A stretch of 64,000 nucleotides of DNA from Salegentibacter tibetensis (GCF_020164485.1 NZ_JAIQZA010000006.1:1-64000), one strand, 5' to 3'; shown: positions 17,070 through 26,210, counted from the first letter of the stretch. Notes: a model not told the origin generated them from the sequence alone. Program-made: numbers and translations.

Positions 17070-17507
17070 ATGAAAACCAAATTCAACTTACTTAACCTAT
17101 TCCTTTTTGGATTTATCCTGATTTCTTCAGGGCTCCAGGCGCAAGGGGTATTTGGTAAATGGAAGGTAGTTAACGATGCCGGCCGTGTAAATTCTATCGT
17201 AGAGATCTACGAGGAGGACGATTTTGTCCATGGAAAAGTAATTAGGATTACAAAAGAAGAACACCGTGATCAAAAATGTACCAAATGCCCGGGTAAACTC
17301 AAAAACACACCTATAGAAGGCTTAAACGTAATTCGTGACTTTGTAAAAGAAGGCGACGAATATGTAGATGGTATCTTAATAGATCCAAAGTCTGGAAAAG
17401 AGTACAGTGGGAAAATTTGGGTTGACGACAAAAATCCCGATATACTAAACGTGAGAGGGTATATTGCTTTTTTCTATAAAACTAAAGTTTGGGAAAGAGT
17501 AGAATAA
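17070..17507 (+). CDS. DUF2147 domain exported protein
   Basis: This 145-residue protein has a signal peptide (about 1-24, SSGLQAQ) followed by a DUF2147 domain. That domain is recognised by GVFGKWKVVNDAGRVNSIVEIYE at its start (in two pieces), a CTKCPG pair of cysteines (about 70-75), GLNVIRDF and DPKSGKEYSGKIWV, and a terminal RGYIAFFYKTKVWERV. DUF2147 proteins are small periplasmic proteins of unknown role, sometimes related to fatty-acid binding. It is the last gene of the nadC-BrkB-chalcone isomerase-like run and is followed by a terminator 23 bases later. Confidence 0.85.
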   Translation: MKTKFNLLNLFLFGFILISSGLQAQGVFGKWKVVNDAGRVNSIVEIYEEDDFVHGKVIRITKEEHRDQKCTKCPGKLKNTPIEGLNVIRDFVKEGDEYVDGILIDPKSGKEYSGKIWVDDKNPDILNVRGYIAFFYKTKVWERVE

Positions 17508-17530
17508 TATTTTTGAAAATTTAAAACAAT

Positions 17531-17565
17531 AAAAGCCATTCTTTTTTAAGGATGGTTTTTATTTT
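17531..17565 (+). terminator. Intrinsic terminator after the DUF2147 gene
   Basis: A 13-bp stem with two G-U pairs (AAAAGCCATTCTT with AAGGATGGTTTTT) encloses a 4-T loop and is followed by further T-rich sequence. Confidence 0.75.
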
Positions 17566-17597
17566 TGGAAAGCTTACTAGTTTGTAAGCATAGAAAT

Positions 17598-17613
17598 GCT
17601 CTTGCGCAAGAGC
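17598..17613. repeat. 16-bp perfect palindrome upstream of priA
   Basis: GCTCTTGCGCAAGAGC is a perfect 8+8 palindrome lying 67 bases before the priA start and 33 bases after the preceding terminator. It could be an operator site; there is no T-run, so it is not a terminator. Confidence 0.4.
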
Positions 17614-17679
17614 CGCATATCTTGTAAATTTTTCAATTTAATGACCTGGGATTGTACCAGGGTACTTTACTTCGTCAAT

Positions 17680-20133
17680 ATGTCGTATTTTATAGATGTT
17701 ATTTTACCACTTCCTTTACAAAAGCGCTTTACCTATGCAGTAACAAAGGAGGAAGCCGGTTTTCTGGAAGAAGGGATGCGTGTTGCTGTTCCATTTGGAA
17801 AGTCTAAAGTTTATACTGCTATAGCGGCTAAAATTCATCAGAACCCTCCGCAGGTTTACGATGCAAAGCCTATAAACCAGATTTTAGATAGAAGCCCTTT
17901 GGTGACAAAGCATCAATTAAAATTTTGGGCGTGGATCGCTTCCTATTATATGTGTGCTGAAGGTGATGTGCTAAAAGCAGCATTACCCGGTGCATTTTTA
18001 CTGGAAAGTGAAAGTATAGTTCAGCTAATTAAAGATGCTGAAATAGATGAAACCCAACTTAAAGATGAAGAGTATTTGGTGATTGAAGCCTTGCAACGGC
18101 AATCCTCGGTAAAGATCCAGGAGGTGATGAAAATTCTGGATAAAAAAACCGTTTTACCTGTTCTTAATGCTTTGGTAGAAAAAGGTTTGGTGGTGCTTAA
18201 TCAGGAAATTTATGAGCAATATAAGCCGAAAAAAATACGTTTTGTTCAATTAAATCCGGTTTATTATAATGAAGCTGAAATGCACCAGCTATTAGACGAC
18301 CTGGAAAAAGCACCAAAGCAGAAAGAAGCATTATTAAGTTTTTTCAGCATAAAAGCACAACATAAAAAACCTCTAAAAGTTAAAGAGTTAAGCGAGAAAT
18401 CGGGCGTTTCGGCAGCAATTATAAAAAGTCTGGTTAAAAAGAAAATTCTCGAGGAATATTATGAGAAGACCGATAGGGTAACTTTCAAGGGGGAATCTTC
18501 AGAAGCGGGAATTCAATTAAGTGAACTTCAGCATAAAGCTTTTTCAGAAATAAAGACCGGCCTGCAAGAACAGGATGTGTGTTTATTTCATGGTATTACC
18601 TCTTCAGGAAAAACCGAAATCTACATTAAACTTATTGAAAAAGTAATTGAGCGAGGTCAACAGGCACTTTATGTTTTACCTGAAATTGCTTTAACCACGC
18701 AATTAATTGAGCGACTGCGCGCTTATTTTGGAGATAAAGTTCTGGTATATCACAGTAAATATTCGGTGAATGAAAGGGTAGAGGTGTACCGGCATATTTT
18801 AGAAGATTCAGAAAAAGCACGAATTGTAATTGGTGCGCGTTCTTCTATATTTCTTCCGTTTGTAAATTTAGGCCTTGTGGTGGTAGATGAGGAGCACGAA
18901 ACCTCTTTCAAGCAATTTGATCCTGCACCTCGTTACCACGCACGGGATGCCGCAGTGGTTTTAGCAAATTTCTTTAAGGCGAAAACTATTTTAGGATCGG
19001 CCACGCCTTCATTAGAATCTTATTTTAACGCGCAACATCATAAATATGCCCTGGTGGAATTAAACCGAAGATATGGCAATGTCCTGGAGCCTGCGATTGA
19101 AATTGTGGATATAAAAACCAAATACAAAAAGAAAGAGATGAAAGGGCATTTCTCTGATAAAATGCTCGCTGAAATTAAAGAAACTCTTAATGTTGGGGAA
19201 CAGGTGATCTTATTTCAGAACCGCAGGGGGTTTTCTCCGGTGCTGGAATGCAACACTTGCGGGCATTCGCCTCAATGCCCTAACTGCGATGTGAGTTTAA
19301 CCTATCACAGTCATAACAACCAGCTGCGCTGTCATTATTGCGGTTATCATATTGCGATGCAAAAAAAATGTATGGCTTGTGATAGTTCTGAAATTACTAC
19401 CAAAGGTTTTGGAACCGAGCAGATAGAAACAGAATTGAAATCAATTTTCCCTGATTATAAAACCGCAAGAATGGATCAGGATACCACCCGTGGTAAATAT
19501 GCTTACGAGAAATTAATCACTGCTTTTGAACAAGAGGAAATAGATATTTTAATCGGAACCCAAATGCTTACTAAGGGGCTTGATTTCAGAAAAGTGAATC
19601 TTGTAGGAATTATGAATGCCGATAATTTACTGAATTTTCCGGATTTTAGAGCGCACGAACGCAGTTTTCAACTGATGCTTCAGGTTGCGGGTAGGGCAGG
19701 AAGAACAAAAAAACGTGGCAAGGTTTTAATTCAAAGTTATAATCCGCATCACCAGATTATTCAGCAGGTTTCCATGGGCGATTATGCGGGGATGTATAAA
19801 GATCAGTTAGAAGAGCGGTATAACTATAAATACCCGCCTTTTTATCGTTTGATAAGGATTACATTGAAATGCCGTGATTATTCCAAAACCAACGAGGCTG
19901 CAGACTGGCTGGCGATAGGAATGAAAAATGTTTTTAAAGAGAACGTGCTTGGCCCGGAATTTCCACCGGTGGCCAGGATTAGGAATGAATATTATAAGAA
20001 TATTCTGCTTAAAATTCCGCAGCAGCAATCATTGGGAAAAACAAAACAAGTACTTCAGAGAATTATGGAAAGTTTTAAAGCTATTGGAACTTTTAGAAGC
20101 GTAAAAGTGGTTATTAATGTAGATCCTATATAA
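17680..20133 (+). CDS. priA: Primosomal replication restart helicase PriA
   Basis: This 817-residue 3'-5' DNA helicase reloads the replisome at stalled forks. Recognisable elements are an N-terminal DNA-binding domain (about 1-105), a winged-helix region, Walker A GITSSGKTEIY (about 310), DEEH, and a two-cluster zinc-binding region with eight cysteines (CNTCGHSPQCPNCD then CHYCG and CMAC, about 523-567). C-terminal motifs include GTQMLTKGLDFRKV and QVAGRAGR. The start was set at the ATG opening MSYFIDVILPLP, which matches the family's usual start; an upstream in-frame ATG at 17596 would add 28 unrelated residues. Confidence 0.96.
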   Translation: MSYFIDVILPLPLQKRFTYAVTKEEAGFLEEGMRVAVPFGKSKVYTAIAAKIHQNPPQVYDAKPINQILDRSPLVTKHQLKFWAWIASYYMCAEGDVLKAALPGAFLLESESIVQLIKDAEIDETQLKDEEYLVIEALQRQSSVKIQEVMKILDKKTVLPVLNALVEKGLVVLNQEIYEQYKPKKIRFVQLNPVYYNEAEMHQLLDDLEKAPKQKEALLSFFSIKAQHKKPLKVKELSEKSGVSAAIIKSLVKKKILEEYYEKTDRVTFKGESSEAGIQLSELQHKAFSEIKTGLQEQDVCLFHGITSSGKTEIYIKLIEKVIERGQQALYVLPEIALTTQLIERLRAYFGDKVLVYHSKYSVNERVEVYRHILEDSEKARIVIGARSSIFLPFVNLGLVVVDEEHETSFKQFDPAPRYHARDAAVVLANFFKAKTILGSATPSLESYFNAQHHKYALVELNRRYGNVLEPAIEIVDIKTKYKKKEMKGHFSDKMLAEIKETLNVGEQVILFQNRRGFSPVLECNTCGHSPQCPNCDVSLTYHSHNNQLRCHYCGYHIAMQKKCMACDSSEITTKGFGTEQIETELKSIFPDYKTARMDQDTTRGKYAYEKLITAFEQEEIDILIGTQMLTKGLDFRKVNLVGIMNADNLLNFPDFRAHERSFQLMLQVAGRAGRTKKRGKVLIQSYNPHHQIIQQVSMGDYAGMYKDQLEERYNYKYPPFYRLIRITLKCRDYSKTNEAADWLAIGMKNVFKENVLGPEFPPVARIRNEYYKNILLKIPQQQSLGKTKQVLQRIMESFKAIGTFRSVKVVINVDPI

Positions 20134-20156
20134 AAGGAATTGAATGTTTATTAACA

Positions 20157-20228
20157 CGTTATTCTGAACTGGTTTCAGAATGCAGGCTGGTTAACAAAGT
20201 AGGACCTGGAGACAGGTTCAGGTTGACG
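20157..20228. repeat. Dispersed palindromic repeat, family 1 (copy b)
   Basis: This copy starts CGTTATTCTGAACTGGTTTC and ends with GGTTCAGGTTGACG, matching the ends of the other copies at 7256, 22523 and 37706. It sits between the convergent priA and LytTR regulator genes, where it may help end both transcripts. Confidence 0.55.
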
Positions 20229-20250
20229 AGGAATTATAAAGTATATAATT

Positions 20251-20300
20251 CAATCCCTCATTGAGGGTTAATTACCCTAGGCTCCCCGAGGTTCTTGATT
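20251..20300. repeat. Intergenic repeat, family 3 (short copy)
   Basis: The AATCCCTCATTGAGGGTTAATT block is nearly identical to the block at 54433-54455. The CCCCGAGGTTCTTGATT tail recurs at 54538-54554. The element abuts the 3' end of the LytTR regulator gene. Confidence 0.55.
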
Positions 20301-20304
20301 TAAT

Positions 20305-21018
20305 TTATTGAATTGCACTCAATGCTTCAACAAGGTTATTTTTCTTGTGGCGGCTAAGCGGTAATTTTTGTTTATCGATCTCAATATTTTTAGAATTATA
20401 GCGCTCAATTTTATCGAGGTTTACAATGTAGGATTTATGGGTTCTTAGAAATTTATCGTTGGGTAGTTGCTCTTCAAAGGATTTCATTGTAGCAAGAACC
20501 ACAAAGTTTTCTTTTTCGGTCACGAATTTAACGTAGTCTCCCAAAGCCTGGATGTACTTGAGCTTATTCAGAAAAACCTTACGATTTTTGAGGTTGCTTT
20601 TTACGAAAATGTAATCATCATCTTCAGGCGGAGCAGCGATTTGATGTTTTAATTTATAGAGGTTTATCGCCTTACTCACTGCATTGTTAAAGCGTTCTTT
20701 AGTTACCGGTTTATGAATATAATCTACCGCATCGTAATCAAAAGCTTTAAAGGCATATTGCGTTTTTCCTGTAACGAAGATAATTTGTGGTTTGTTGGGC
20801 AAATCGTCCAGAAGTTCAAAACCTGTTAACACCGGCATTTCAATATCGAGAAATATTAAATCGATTTCATTATCGAGGAGGCCATTTTTTGTTTCAATAG
20901 CGTTATTGTACTCGGCAACCAGTTTTAGGTTAGGATGATCTTTAATCAGCTTCACTATAGATAGACGTTGCAAGCTGGAATCATCAACGACAATACATTT
21001 GAGTAAAATTTCTTCCAC
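20305..21018 (-). CDS. LytTR family response regulator
   Basis: This two-domain regulator has a receiver domain (about residues 6-125, with phospho-acceptor Asp in LIFLDIEMP, an acidic VVDD pair near the start and Lys in HKPV) and a C-terminal LytTR DNA-binding domain (about 140-235, containing FVKSNLKNRKVFLNKLKYI and FLRTHKSYIVNL). The start is uncertain: a GTG at 21018 gives 237 residues, whereas a TTG at 21042 would add eight. No histidine kinase gene is adjacent, so its partner is elsewhere. Such regulators often control envelope or surface traits. Confidence 0.88.
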   Translation of the reverse strand: MEEILLKCIVVDDSSLQRLSIVKLIKDHPNLKLVAEYNNAIETKNGLLDNEIDLIFLDIEMPVLTGFELLDDLPNKPQIIFVTGKTQYAFKAFDYDAVDYIHKPVTKERFNNAVSKAINLYKLKHQIAAPPEDDDYIFVKSNLKNRKVFLNKLKYIQALGDYVKFVTEKENFVVLATMKSFEEQLPNDKFLRTHKSYIVNLDKIERYNSKNIEIDKQKLPLSRHKKNNLVEALSAIQ

Positions 21019-21217
21019 GATAGTTAGGTTAAGTAATAACAATATTAAACATAATATCTCATAATAACAAGATAATCTTTACATTCGTCGAACAAATTTG
21101 AACTTAATCCTTCCTGATTAAGTGCGATTTAGATGTTCTGATGATAATGTAGAAATTTTGTAGTTTGTTCTGTTTAAATATTATGTTATAAGCCTTGAAG
21201 TTAGTTTACTTTTAAGC

Positions 21218-21248
21218 TTTGAAAATAGAAATAAATGAGCTACTTTTG
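21218..21248 (+). promoter_or_regulatory. Promoter of the rpsF-rpsR-rplI operon
   Basis: TTTG (21218-21221), a 19-base spacer and TACTTTTG (21241-21248) match the Bacteroidota consensus TTTG-N19-TAnnTTTG exactly. The start codon of rpsF is 28 bases downstream, leaving a leader of about 20 bases. Confidence 0.75.
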
Positions 21249-21276
21249 CAGCCAAATTAATTTAAAGTAAATTTTT

Positions 21277-21618
21277 ATGAACACTTATGAAACTGTTTTC
21301 ATCTTGAATCCCGTTTTATCTGATGAGCAGATAAAGGAGACAGTTCAGAAATACGAAGAATTTCTTGTTTCTAAAGGGGCCGAGATGGTATCGAAAGAAG
21401 ATTGGGGGCTTAGAAAATTAGCCTATCCAGTTCAACACAAAAAAAGCGGGTTTTATCACCTGTTTGAATTCAAAGCTCCAGGAGAGGCTATAGAGCCGTT
21501 GGAACTTGCTTTTAGAAGAGACGAGCGTATGATGCGTTATTTAACTGTAAGGTTAGACAAACACGCTATCGACTGGGCTGAGAAAAGAAGAAATAGAAGA
21601 CAACAAGAAAAAGCGTAA
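21277..21618 (+). CDS. rpsF: 30S ribosomal protein bS6
   Basis: This 113-residue small-subunit protein binds the central domain of 16S rRNA together with bS18. [19 protein letters not shown] at the start, the [21 protein letters not shown] core and the [18 protein letters not shown] segment are typical. It is the first gene of the rpsF-rpsR-rplI operon, 2 bases from rpsR, with an exact-consensus promoter. Confidence 0.98.
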   Translation: MNTYETVFILNPVLSDEQIKETVQKYEEFLVSKGAEMVSKEDWGLRKLAYPVQHKKSGFYHLFEFKAPGEAIEPLELAFRRDERMMRYLTVRLDKHAIDWAEKRRNRRQQEKA

Positions 21619-21620
21619 GT

Positions 21621-21920
21621 ATGGCTACATCTATTGAACAACAAGCAAAAGGTAAAAAAGACGGAGAGATCAGGTATCTTACTCCTCTTAATATAGAGAC
21701 CAGTAAAACGAAGAAGTATTGTCGTTTTAAAAGGTCTGGAATTAAGTATGTCGATTATAAGGATCCAGATTGGTTAATGGGTTTCGTGAACGAGCAGGGT
21801 AAATTGTTACCTCGTCGTCTAACCGGTACTTCTTTAAAATACCAAAGAAAAGTGGCTGTTGCTGTGAAAAGGGCACGTCATCTTGCGTTAATGCCATATG
21901 TTGGTGATTTACTAAAATAA
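21621..21920 (+). CDS. rpsR: 30S ribosomal protein bS18
   Basis: This 99-residue protein is somewhat longer than E. coli S18 (75), with an N-terminal extension usual in Bacteroidota. The core [19 protein letters not shown] and the [30 protein letters not shown] segment (in two pieces) are diagnostic. It forms a heterodimer with bS6 on the 30S platform, consistent with the 2-base gap to rpsF. Confidence 0.98.
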   Translation: MATSIEQQAKGKKDGEIRYLTPLNIETSKTKKYCRFKRSGIKYVDYKDPDWLMGFVNEQGKLLPRRLTGTSLKYQRKVAVAVKRARHLALMPYVGDLLK

Positions 21921-21932
21921 AAAGAGGCAATT

Positions 21933-22382
21933 ATGGAATTGATACTTAAACAAGACGTAGATAATTTAGGCTTTAAAGATGACTTGGTAAACGTGAAGAA
22001 CGGTTACGGCAGAAACTATCTTATTCCTCAGGGATATGCACATCTTGCAACTCCTTCAGCTAAAAAAGTATTAGCTGAAACCCTGAAACAAAGAGCTTAT
22101 AAAGAACAGAAAAATATCGATGAAGCTAAGAAGCAGGCAGAAAAACTTAATAACGTAGAGATTAAGTTAACTGCTAAAGCTGGTGCCGGAGACAAATTAT
22201 TTGGATCTATCACTAACGGCAATCTTGCCGAAGCTTTCGCTAAAGAAGGCATCGAAATTGATAAAAAATATATTAGCATAGCAGGTGGAAACATCAAGAG
22301 ATTAGGACAGTACGAAGCAACTTTGCGTTTTCACCGTGAAGTAGTTACTACTTACAATTTCGATGTTGTAGCTGAAGCTTAA
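21933..22382 (+). CDS. rplI: 50S ribosomal protein bL9
   Basis: This 149-residue large-subunit protein binds helix 76 of 23S rRNA. The N-terminal domain begins MELILKQDVDNLGFKDDLV and holds the signature VKNGYGRNYLIPQGYA. A long connecting helix (about 40-75) leads to the C-terminal domain with LFGSITNGNLAEA. It is the last gene of the operon; a terminator begins 20 bases after the stop. Confidence 0.98.
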   Translation: MELILKQDVDNLGFKDDLVNVKNGYGRNYLIPQGYAHLATPSAKKVLAETLKQRAYKEQKNIDEAKKQAEKLNNVEIKLTAKAGAGDKLFGSITNGNLAEAFAKEGIEIDKKYISIAGGNIKRLGQYEATLRFHREVVTTYNFDVVAEA

Positions 22383-22401
22383 TTTATTTTATTACAAAGT
22401 T

Positions 22402-22430
22402 AAAAGCCCGCTCCAGTAGTGGGCTTTTCT
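22402..22430 (+). terminator. Terminator of the rpsF-rpsR-rplI operon
   Basis: An 11-bp stem with one G-U pair (AAAAGCCCGCT with AGTGGGCTTTT) encloses a 5-base loop, with T-rich sequence following. Confidence 0.8.
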
Positions 22431-22441
22431 TATTTTAGTGA

Positions 22442-22513
22442 GACCCTAATTTACAAATAGCGAAGCTACGGAGTAAATTAGTAGGTCGAACTAATCCCGA
22501 CGAAGGTCGGGAT
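22442..22513. repeat. Composite inverted repeats downstream of rplI
   Basis: Two hairpins lie in tandem. In the first, GACC and CTAATTTAC (22442-22454) pair with GTAAATTAG and GGTC (22473-22487). In the second, ATCCCGAC (22494-22501) pairs with GTCGGGAT (22506-22513). Neither is followed by a T-run. Together with the family 1 repeat after it, this fills most of the gap between rplI and the DUF6495 gene. Confidence 0.5.
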
Positions 22514-22522
22514 CCTTATTTT

Positions 22523-22624
22523 CGTCAAGCTGAACTGGTTTCAGCTTCTAACATGTTTTAATATACCAACAACTTAGATCCCCGATAAAAATCGGAGCAG
22601 GCTCTGAAATAAATTCAGGATGAC
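22523..22624. repeat. Dispersed palindromic repeat, family 1 (copy c)
   Basis: The left end CGTCAAGCTGAACTGGTTTC and the right end AAATTCAGGATGAC form imperfect terminal inverted repeats. An inner GATAAAAATCGGAGCAGGCTC segment also appears, with changes, in the copy at 37706-37829. Non-coding. Confidence 0.65.
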
Positions 22625-22657
22625 TATTTTTTTTCGATATATTTTAATTTTACCAGA

Positions 22658-23134
22658 ATGAAATATTCCAGATTAACAAAAGAACAGTTTGAAGAAATGA
22701 AGCAGGAATTTATCAATTTCCTGGCTGCACAATCCATAACTGCTGAAGAGTGGGATGATATTAAAAAGAATCAGCCAAAAGCGGCAGAGCAGGAGCTGGA
22801 TGTTTTTAGCGACCTTATTTGGGAAGGTGTCTTAAATAAAGTGGAATTCCTGGAACATTTTTCGGCGAATCAAATTTATTTATTTCATATAACCGAAGTC
22901 ACTATTCATCTCATTGCCATTAAAATAGAGCACGAGGGAGTAGATCTTACCACCCGAAAAGGATATAGCTGGTTGCAAACTAACTTGCTGGATGAATCTG
23001 TGAATATTTATACTTCATCCAAGGTTTTAAGTGACGACAGAAATAAAGATATTTTTGCACTTATTAAACAAGGTGCCAACATCACTAAAGGAGATCTTTA
23101 TCGTTATTTCGATAATATGGTGGAAAGTAAATAA
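22658..23134 (+). CDS. DUF6495-type conserved protein
   Basis: This 158-residue cytosolic, acidic protein has no signal or membrane helix. The opening KYSRLTKEQFEEMKQEFINF and the motif AEQELDVFSDLIWEGVL (about 47-63) are strongly conserved in a Flavobacteriia family that I recall as DUF6495; its function is unknown. The middle contains IYLFHI and LIAIKIEHEGVDLTTRKGYSW. It stands alone, with repeats on the 5' side and about 175 featureless bases on the 3' side. Confidence 0.72.
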   Translation: MKYSRLTKEQFEEMKQEFINFLAAQSITAEEWDDIKKNQPKAAEQELDVFSDLIWEGVLNKVEFLEHFSANQIYLFHITEVTIHLIAIKIEHEGVDLTTRKGYSWLQTNLLDESVNIYTSSKVLSDDRNKDIFALIKQGANITKGDLYRYFDNMVESK

Positions 23135-23309
23135 TTACGATTGAAACTTTTCTTTTGCGAAGGTTGGAGATTAAGTTTAGAAAACTCCTATTCATCAAAT
23201 AGAAATAGTATAAAAAAGGTAGCGTGGAATTGTTTGCAAATTCAGGGAAATCTAAGTTATCCTTAATATAGACCGATTTTCAACAGTATACAATTTACAT
23301 TATCCAGTA

Positions 23310-24557
23310 TTACTCATATCTAAGCGACTCGATAGGATCTTGTTTAGCTGCTTTTGCTGCGGGATAACTTCCGGCGAGAATAGCTACTAAAATCGTAATA
23401 GCGGTTGCCCAGATTATCGCAACCCAAGGGGTGGTAAAATTGAAATCGGCTGCGGCAGAAACGCCTATCCCGATCAATATTCCGAAGATAATTCCTACCA
23501 GCCCACCAATCTGCCCGATAATAAGGGTTTCCATAAAAAACTGTGTGGCGATGGTTTTGCGTTTTGCACCAAGGGCTTTCCTTACTCCAATTTCCCGGGT
23601 TCTTTCCGTTACGCTTACCAGCATGATGTTCATTAAAGCAATTGAAGAACCAAAAATGGTGATAATAGAAATAATCCAGGCAGCGATATTAAGGTAGCTG
23701 GTTATAGAAAAAATCCGGTTAATAAGATCGTCACTGCGTTCCAGGCCAAAATTATTTTCTTCCATAGGATTTAGTTTTCTGATACTCCTAAAGGTTAATA
23801 TCGCTTCGTCCTGAGCACCTTCCAGTAATTCTTTATCGTCAACTTTAACGCTTACTGCATAATTTATTTGCGGCTGGGTAAACATAGACCTGGCAACCTG
23901 TATGGGCATTAAAATCCGTAAATCCTGGTTGTTCCCGAACGTAGAACCTTTAGATTCCAGGATTCCAATAACCCTGAATTTCCCTCCCCTAATACTAACA
24001 ATTTTATCAATGGGATCCTGGCCTTTAAAAAGTCCTTCGGCTTTCGCGAAATCGGCTCCAAGAATAACCACGTTATTATTATTCTGAATATCAAAAATGT
24101 TGAATTCCCTTCCCGCCTCTACATTCAAACCAGAATTCTCCATGAAGTTTTCATTTACGCCAAGAACCCTTACTTCAGGATCGGTTTTTTCGTTGATGTA
24201 TTTTACTTCCGCGCCGGAAGTCCCGGTAAAAGAAACCGCAGTTTGAGCCTGTGGATATTCGTAATTTTCTTCAAATTTCTTTACTTCCCGGTAACTGATT
24301 ACCGGATTAATTTTTTCAACTTCCCCGCCGCCCTGGCGTTGGGAATTAAATTCATACCGCTGAATATTAAAAGTATTAGCACCCATGGAGGCGAAATCGC
24401 TACTAATAGTATTTTCCAGTGCGGTTACCGCACTCAAAATTCCAACCAGCGCAGTGATCCCGATAGCGATGATCAATACGGTAAGTATGGTTCTAAGTAG
24501 CTGACTTTTAATGGAATTAAAAGCAATGCTTATGTTTTCTTTGAACAATCCGAACAT
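23310..24557 (-). CDS. ABC transporter permease, MacB/FtsX type
   Basis: This 415-residue permease has the MacB architecture: one N-terminal helix (about 20-44, TILTVLIIAIGITALVGIL), a large periplasmic MacB-PCD domain (about 45-285), then three helices (about 290-310, 335-360 and 375-395) in the FtsX domain with EIGVRKALGAKRKTI between helices. It ends in the family's usual AAKQDPIESLRYE. Members act in macrolide/peptide efflux or as mechanotransmitters. The matching ATPase is not adjacent; the nearest ATPase in the window is the LolD-like gene at 48420-49094, far away. The substrate is unknown. Confidence 0.9.
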   Translation of the reverse strand: MFGLFKENISIAFNSIKSQLLRTILTVLIIAIGITALVGILSAVTALENTISSDFASMGANTFNIQRYEFNSQRQGGGEVEKINPVISYREVKKFEENYEYPQAQTAVSFTGTSGAEVKYINEKTDPEVRVLGVNENFMENSGLNVEAGREFNIFDIQNNNNVVILGADFAKAEGLFKGQDPIDKIVSIRGGKFRVIGILESKGSTFGNNQDLRILMPIQVARSMFTQPQINYAVSVKVDDKELLEGAQDEAILTFRSIRKLNPMEENNFGLERSDDLINRIFSITSYLNIAAWIISIITIFGSSIALMNIMLVSVTERTREIGVRKALGAKRKTIATQFFMETLIIGQIGGLVGIIFGILIGIGVSAAADFNFTTPWVAIIWATAITILVAILAGSYPAAKAAKQDPIESLRYE

Positions 24558-24725
24558 AGAATGTTTTTTCAGTGCTATTAAGTTAGACTTCAGAAGTTCC
24601 GGAATGTTACTTAAAATCTGAAATTTGTTTGGGTTCGGTTAAAATTTAAGATATTTGCAGCATTGTTTCAGCCGGTTTGCGGCGCTAACTTTAAACCAAA
24701 AACGGGAATTATCCCCTAAGATTTT

Positions 24726-26096
24726 ATGGCACAAAAACCTTCTATTCCAAAAGGAACTCGAGATTTTAACCCGGCCGAAGTTGCCAAAAGAAATTATATT
24801 TTCGACATGATTAAAACCGAATTTAAAAAATTTGGCTTTCAGCCTATTGAAACGCCAAGTTTTGAAAATTCTGATACCTTGATGGGAAAATACGGGGAAG
24901 AAGGAGACCGTTTAATTTTTAAAATTCTGAACTCCGGAGATTTTCTAAAAAAAGCAAACTCTGAAGCTTACCAGGCCAAAGACAGTTTAAAAATCACTTC
25001 CTCTATTAGCGAAAAAGCCCTGCGTTACGATCTTACCGTGCCTTTTGCCCGTTACGTAGTACAACATCAAAACGAGATAGATTTTCCGTTTAAACGTTAT
25101 CAAATTCAGCCGGTTTGGCGAGCCGACAGGCCTCAAAAAGGACGTTTCAGAGAGTTTTTTCAATGCGATGCCGATGTGGTGGGAAGCAAAAGCCTGTGGC
25201 AGGAAGTGGAATTTATACAGTTATACGACGCTGTTTTTTCGGCTTTAAAGCTAGAGGGTGTAACGATTAAAATTAATAACAGGAAAGTGCTTTCCGGTTT
25301 TGCCGAAGTGATTGGCGAGAAGGATAAGCTCATCGATTTTACTGTTGCGCTGGATAAACTGGATAAAATAGGAGAAGAGGGCGTGAAAAAAGAAATGCTG
25401 CAAAAAGGAATTTCTGAAAGTGCTATCGAAAAGATTCAGCCGATCTTTGGTTTACAGGGAAATTTTACCGAAAAAATCGCGGGGATTAAAGAAATCCTGA
25501 GCTCTTCTGAAACCGGAATGGAAGGGATTAAAGAGCTGGAATTTGTTGAAAAAGCCCTCCAAGAAATGCCGTTAAAGACCGCAAATCTGGATATGGATGT
25601 TACTTTGGCCCGCGGACTCAATTATTATACCGGGGCGATTTTTGAAGTTTCAGCTCCTGAAAATGTAAAAATGGGATCTATTGGCGGTGGTGGCCGTTAT
25701 GACGACCTTACCGGGATCTTCGGCTTAAAAGATATGAGCGGCGTGGGAATTTCTTTTGGATTGGATCGAATTTACCTGGTACTTGAAGAACTCGGTCTTT
25801 TTCCTGATGCCGTCACCCAAAATACCAAAGCACTTTTTATCAATTTTGGCGACGAGGAAGCACTTTATGCTTTAAAGGCCGTTAACCGCTTAAGGACTGA
25901 AAATGTTATTGCTGAGTTATTTCCCGATGCAGCTAAGATGAAAAAACAAATGAATTATGCCAACAAACGCGAAATTCCATTTGTAATCCTGGCCGGGGGC
26001 GAAGAAATGCAGGCTGAAAAATTCACCCTTAAAAATATGAAATCTGGCGAGCAGCAAAAAGTAGGATTCTCTGAATTGGTAAAAGCTTTAGGTTAA
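24726..26096 (+). CDS. hisS: Histidyl-tRNA synthetase
   Basis: This 456-residue class II synthetase charges tRNA-His. Motif 1 lies near residues 35-75. Motif 2 is RPQKGRFREFFQCDADVVG (about 137-155). The His-specific ARGLNYYTGAIFEV appears near 295-308, the glycine-rich SIGGGGRYDDL near 318, and motif 3 GVGISFGLDRIYLVL at about 338-352. A C-terminal anticodon-binding domain follows. A degenerate promoter (TTTG-N18-GATATTTG) lies about 70 bases upstream. It is monocistronic. Confidence 0.97.
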   Translation: MAQKPSIPKGTRDFNPAEVAKRNYIFDMIKTEFKKFGFQPIETPSFENSDTLMGKYGEEGDRLIFKILNSGDFLKKANSEAYQAKDSLKITSSISEKALRYDLTVPFARYVVQHQNEIDFPFKRYQIQPVWRADRPQKGRFREFFQCDADVVGSKSLWQEVEFIQLYDAVFSALKLEGVTIKINNRKVLSGFAEVIGEKDKLIDFTVALDKLDKIGEEGVKKEMLQKGISESAIEKIQPIFGLQGNFTEKIAGIKEILSSSETGMEGIKELEFVEKALQEMPLKTANLDMDVTLARGLNYYTGAIFEVSAPENVKMGSIGGGGRYDDLTGIFGLKDMSGVGISFGLDRIYLVLEELGLFPDAVTQNTKALFINFGDEEALYALKAVNRLRTENVIAELFPDAAKMKKQMNYANKREIPFVILAGGEEMQAEKFTLKNMKSGEQQKVGFSELVKALG

Positions 26097-26210
26097 AAAT
26101 TGATCATCCTTAACCTTTATTGAGAAGATAATTCGACATTAGGAGAATTGTGATACTGTATTCTTTTCTTAATTTCTGAATGCTTTTTACAGGTTAATTT
26201 TTCTCTGGAT

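Noticed and set aside
17596-17679. In-frame ATG at 17596 as the start of priA
   Set aside because: The added 28 residues do not resemble the family and include the palindrome at 17598; the ATG at 17680 opens with the usual PriA sequence.
21249-21276. A possible S6/S18-responsive leader before rpsF
   Set aside because: The leader is only about 20-28 bases with no visible hairpin, too short for the known S6:S18-binding RNA motif.
23135-23309. Gap of 175 bases between the DUF6495 and permease genes
   Set aside because: No stem, T-run or open frame of note could be identified, so nothing was annotated there.
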